6,790 nt of DNA from Actinomycetota bacterium (GTDB lineage Bacteria; Actinomycetota; Actinomycetes; Mycobacteriales; Micromonosporaceae): positions 1-6,790 of the forward strand of contig VAXX01000269.1 of the NCBI GenBank assembly GCA_005885115.1, written 5' to 3'. Positions within the stretch are counted from its first letter, which is position 1. Each line of letters starts with the position of its first letter. The position numbers were made by a program, and so were the translations under genes. Shown here piece by piece: positions 5,271 to 6,790 of this stretch. The notes under the pieces are model-generated. The model saw only the letters and a list, made by a program, of their open reading frames with translations. It was not told the DNA's origin and made no database searches.

Positions 5271-6292
5271 CGGGACAGCAGGGCGGCGTACAGGGTCAGA
5301 CCGGGGCCGAAGGCCAGCGCCACCACCCGCCGCGGCGCCGCCGGACGCAACGCGTCGAGGATCACCAGTACGGTCGGGGACGAGCAGTTGCCATGCTCGG
5401 CCAGTACCCCACGCGATACCGACATCTGCGCGTCGGTCAGCCCGAGCCGGCGCTGTACGACGTCGAGGATCCGCGGCCCGCCCGGGTGTACCGCCCAACC
5501 GTCCACATCGGACAGTCCCAGCCCGTGCCGCTCCAGCAGCCGCTCGACCAGCGGCCGCACGTACGTCTCGAGCACGTCCGGTACCTGCGCGGACAACCCC
5601 ATCCGGAACCCCAGGTCGGTCACGTCCCAGGTCATGTGGTCCGCCTTGGCGGTATCGGTCACCGAGACCACGTCGACCAGGGCGTACCCCTGGGTGGAGG
5701 GCAGCAGCACCGCGGCGGCCGCGGCGTCGGAGAACAGCGCGTGCGCGACGATCTGCTCGGCGTCGGCGGTCGGCGGCTGGACGTGCAGGCTGGTCAGCTC
5801 CAGGCAGAGCAGGACGGCGGGCCGGCCCCGCACGCTCACGTAGTCACCGGCGACGCCAAGCCCGGGCAGCGCGGCGTAACAGCCCATGTGGCCGATGAAC
5901 AGCCGCTGGGTATCGGCGGCCATGCCGAGGTCCCGGGCCAGCAGGATGTCCAGCCCGGGGGTCACGTACCCGGTGCACGAGCAGACCGCGAACAGCCCCA
6001 CCTCGGCGGCCGGTACGCCAGCCGCCGCCAGCGCGTCGGCGACGGCGGACTTGCCCAGGGGTAGCGCCTCGATCAGGTACCGGCGCATCCGTTTCTCGGT
6101 GGACCAGCCGGACACGTCCTCGATCAGCGGGTTGACCGCCCCGTGCCGGCTGACCACCCCGGAGTTGGAGAACAGCCGGGACGCGAGGGCCCGCTGTACC
6201 CCGGCGTAGTGGGTCGAGAAGAACCCGCGCCACAGCTCGTCCTGCGCCATCCGCGACGGGTAGGCGATCCCAATGCCGGCGAGCGCTACCAA
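5267..6292 (-). CDS. type III polyketide synthase (chalcone/stilbene synthase family)
   Basis: This homodimer-type enzyme condenses malonyl-CoA units onto an acyl-CoA starter on a single active-site cysteine. The catalytic triad is visible: Cys138 in GHMGCYAALPG, His269 in WAVHPGGPRILD and Asn302 in AEHGNCSSPT. The gatekeeper-like Phe187 (LFSDAAAA) and the C-terminal FGPG loop (328-331) are also present. CSCTGYVTPGLD (104-115) resembles bacterial alkylresorcinol/alkylpyrone-type members more than plant chalcone synthase; the starter and product cannot be read. There is no ATG or GTG at a sensible place: the N-terminal strand ALAGIGIAYP needs the TTG at 6290-6292, giving 341 residues. An ATG at 6250 would remove that strand. 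The TTG lies inside the last codons of the upstream flavoprotein gene (7-base overlap), so coupling is likely. The start is the uncertain part. Confidence 0.92.
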   Translation of the reverse strand: MVALAGIGIAYPSRMAQDELWRGFFSTHYAGVQRALASRLFSNSGVVSRHGAVNPLIEDVSGWSTEKRMRRYLIEALPLGKSAVADALAAAGVPAAEVGLFAVCSCTGYVTPGLDILLARDLGMAADTQRLFIGHMGCYAALPGLGVAGDYVSVRGRPAVLLCLELTSLHVQPPTADAEQIVAHALFSDAAAAAVLLPSTQGYALVDVVSVTDTAKADHMTWDVTDLGFRMGLSAQVPDVLETYVRPLVERLLERHGLGLSDVDGWAVHPGGPRILDVVQRRLGLTDAQMSVSRGVLAEHGNCSSPTVLVILDALRPAAPRRVVALAFGPGLTLYAALLSR

Positions 6293-6790
6293 CGCGGCAC
6301 CGACCCGTCCGCGTCCGGGTCGCCCCCCAGGGCGGCGATCCCCAGCCAGTCGGCGCACACGTCGGAGGTGGCCGGGTGCAGGGAACCGCAGCGGGCGTCC
6401 CGGTACAGCCGCTCCAGGGGGTGCCCGCGCCGGGTCGCGGACGTACCGGCGGCCTCCAGCATGCTCGCGGCCACCTCGGCGGCGGTGGTACCGGCGAGCA
6501 GCTTCGCCCGCCATACCCAGCGATTGGTTTCGACGTCCCCCGGATGCTCGTCGACCCGGCGCCCGGCCTCGGCGACGACCAGCCGGGCCGCCGCCACGGC
6601 CGCGTCCGCCCGACCGATCCGGGCCCGTACCGACGGCAGGTGGGTCAGCCCCCGGGCCCGCAGGTGGGCGACGGCGGCGTCGATGCTCGCCTGCGCGACG
6701 CCGACGTACACCGCGGCGTAGCTGGCGACCAGCCAGTGCGGCATGAGTTGGGCGAACCACAGCGCGAGCCCTTCGACCGCGCCGAGCAAC
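6286..6790 (-). CDS. acyl-CoA dehydrogenase-like flavoprotein, C-terminal part, cut by the right window edge
   Basis: About 168 C-terminal residues are present and the frame continues off the window. The segment is all-helical: SYAAVYVGVAQASIDAAVAHL, a long basic/alanine helix pair, NRWVWRAKLLAGTTAAEVAASMLEAAG, then ERLYRDARCGSLHPATSDVC and a WLG turn. The R-D-A-R...LHPATSD pattern and helix bundle fit the C-terminal domain of acyl-CoA dehydrogenases or related flavin monooxygenases (type 2 C-terminal domain), which packs on the FAD. The catalytic half is outside the window, so dehydrogenase and monooxygenase cannot be separated. It ends in a short Gly/Asp-rich tail and overlaps the polyketide synthase start by seven bases, so the two are probably one operon and may act on the same acyl-CoA or polyketide. 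The alternative is a fatty-acid catabolic enzyme unrelated to the synthase. Confidence 0.75.
   Translation of the reverse strand, partial: LLGAVEGLALWFAQLMPHWLVASYAAVYVGVAQASIDAAVAHLRARGLTHLPSVRARIGRADAAVAAARLVVAEAGRRVDEHPGDVETNRWVWRAKLLAGTTAAEVAASMLEAAGTSATRRGHPLERLYRDARCGSLHPATSDVCADWLGIAALGGDPDADGSVPRW

Noticed and set aside
4457..6064. Long plus-strand open frame of 535 codons across the membrane protein and polyketide synthase genes
   Set aside because: It is Arg/Gly/Pro/Gln-rich low-complexity translation, out of frame with the membrane protein and antisense to the synthase catalytic motifs.
6293..6760. N-terminal extension of the polyketide synthase frame to 6760
   Set aside because: The extra residues are Arg/Gly-rich shadow of the flavoprotein frame; type III synthases begin near the AGIGIAYP strand.
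1..6790. tRNA, rRNA, CRISPR array, insertion sequence or phage genes
   Set aside because: I looked for clover-leaf ends, regular spaced repeats, terminal inverted repeats and transposase or integrase motifs and saw none.

Overview
The window is high-GC actinobacterial chromosome. GC-ending codons dominate, GTG and TTG starts are used, and the CarD protein is close to full-length identity in layout to the mycobacterial one. The carD-ispD-ispF order is the usual actinobacterial one. The palindrome GTAC is strikingly common; this and the gene content would fit Micromonosporaceae or a relative, but the family is an inference. No mobile element, RNA gene or CRISPR array is visible. The window looks like ordinary chromosome plus the edge of a small specialised-metabolism locus.

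Layout. (1) Positions 1-2223 hold a homogentisate (tyrosine/phenylalanine) degradation locus. On the minus strand a conserved protein of unknown function (132-950) overlaps by ATGA with a fumarylacetoacetase that runs off the left edge. Divergent from them on the plus strand is homogentisate 1,2-dioxygenase (1033-2223). The 82-base gap between the divergent genes carries a perfect 12-bp inverted repeat and a plausible leaderless promoter. (2) Positions 2195-4220 hold a minus-strand operon: carD (RNA polymerase-binding regulator), ispD and ispF (MEP isoprenoid pathway), and a PPOX/FDOR flavin- or F420-binding protein. The last three genes are chained by 4-base stop/start overlaps. IspF lacks a block of about 16 residues that the family normally has. 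(3) Positions 4221-4529 are a divergent regulatory gap. (4) Positions 4530-5270 encode a single-pass membrane protein whose outer domain looks thioredoxin-like with a Cys-Ala-Cys motif. (5) From 5267 to the right edge, on the minus strand, a type III polyketide synthase follows and overlaps an acyl-CoA dehydrogenase-like flavoprotein that runs off the right edge.

How the genes work together. HmgA and fumarylacetoacetase catalyse the first and last steps of the homogentisate ring-cleavage pathway. The isomerase step between them is not represented by a known family here, and the uncharacterised protein sits in exactly that genetic slot. IspD and IspF make the isoprenoid precursors, and CarD is co-transcribed housekeeping. 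The polyketide synthase/flavoprotein pair is probably the end of a separate biosynthetic operon.

The points most worth a second look are the uncharacterised protein in the homogentisate operon, the shortened IspF, the operator-like inverted repeat, the CXC membrane protein, and the roughly fourfold excess of GTAC.
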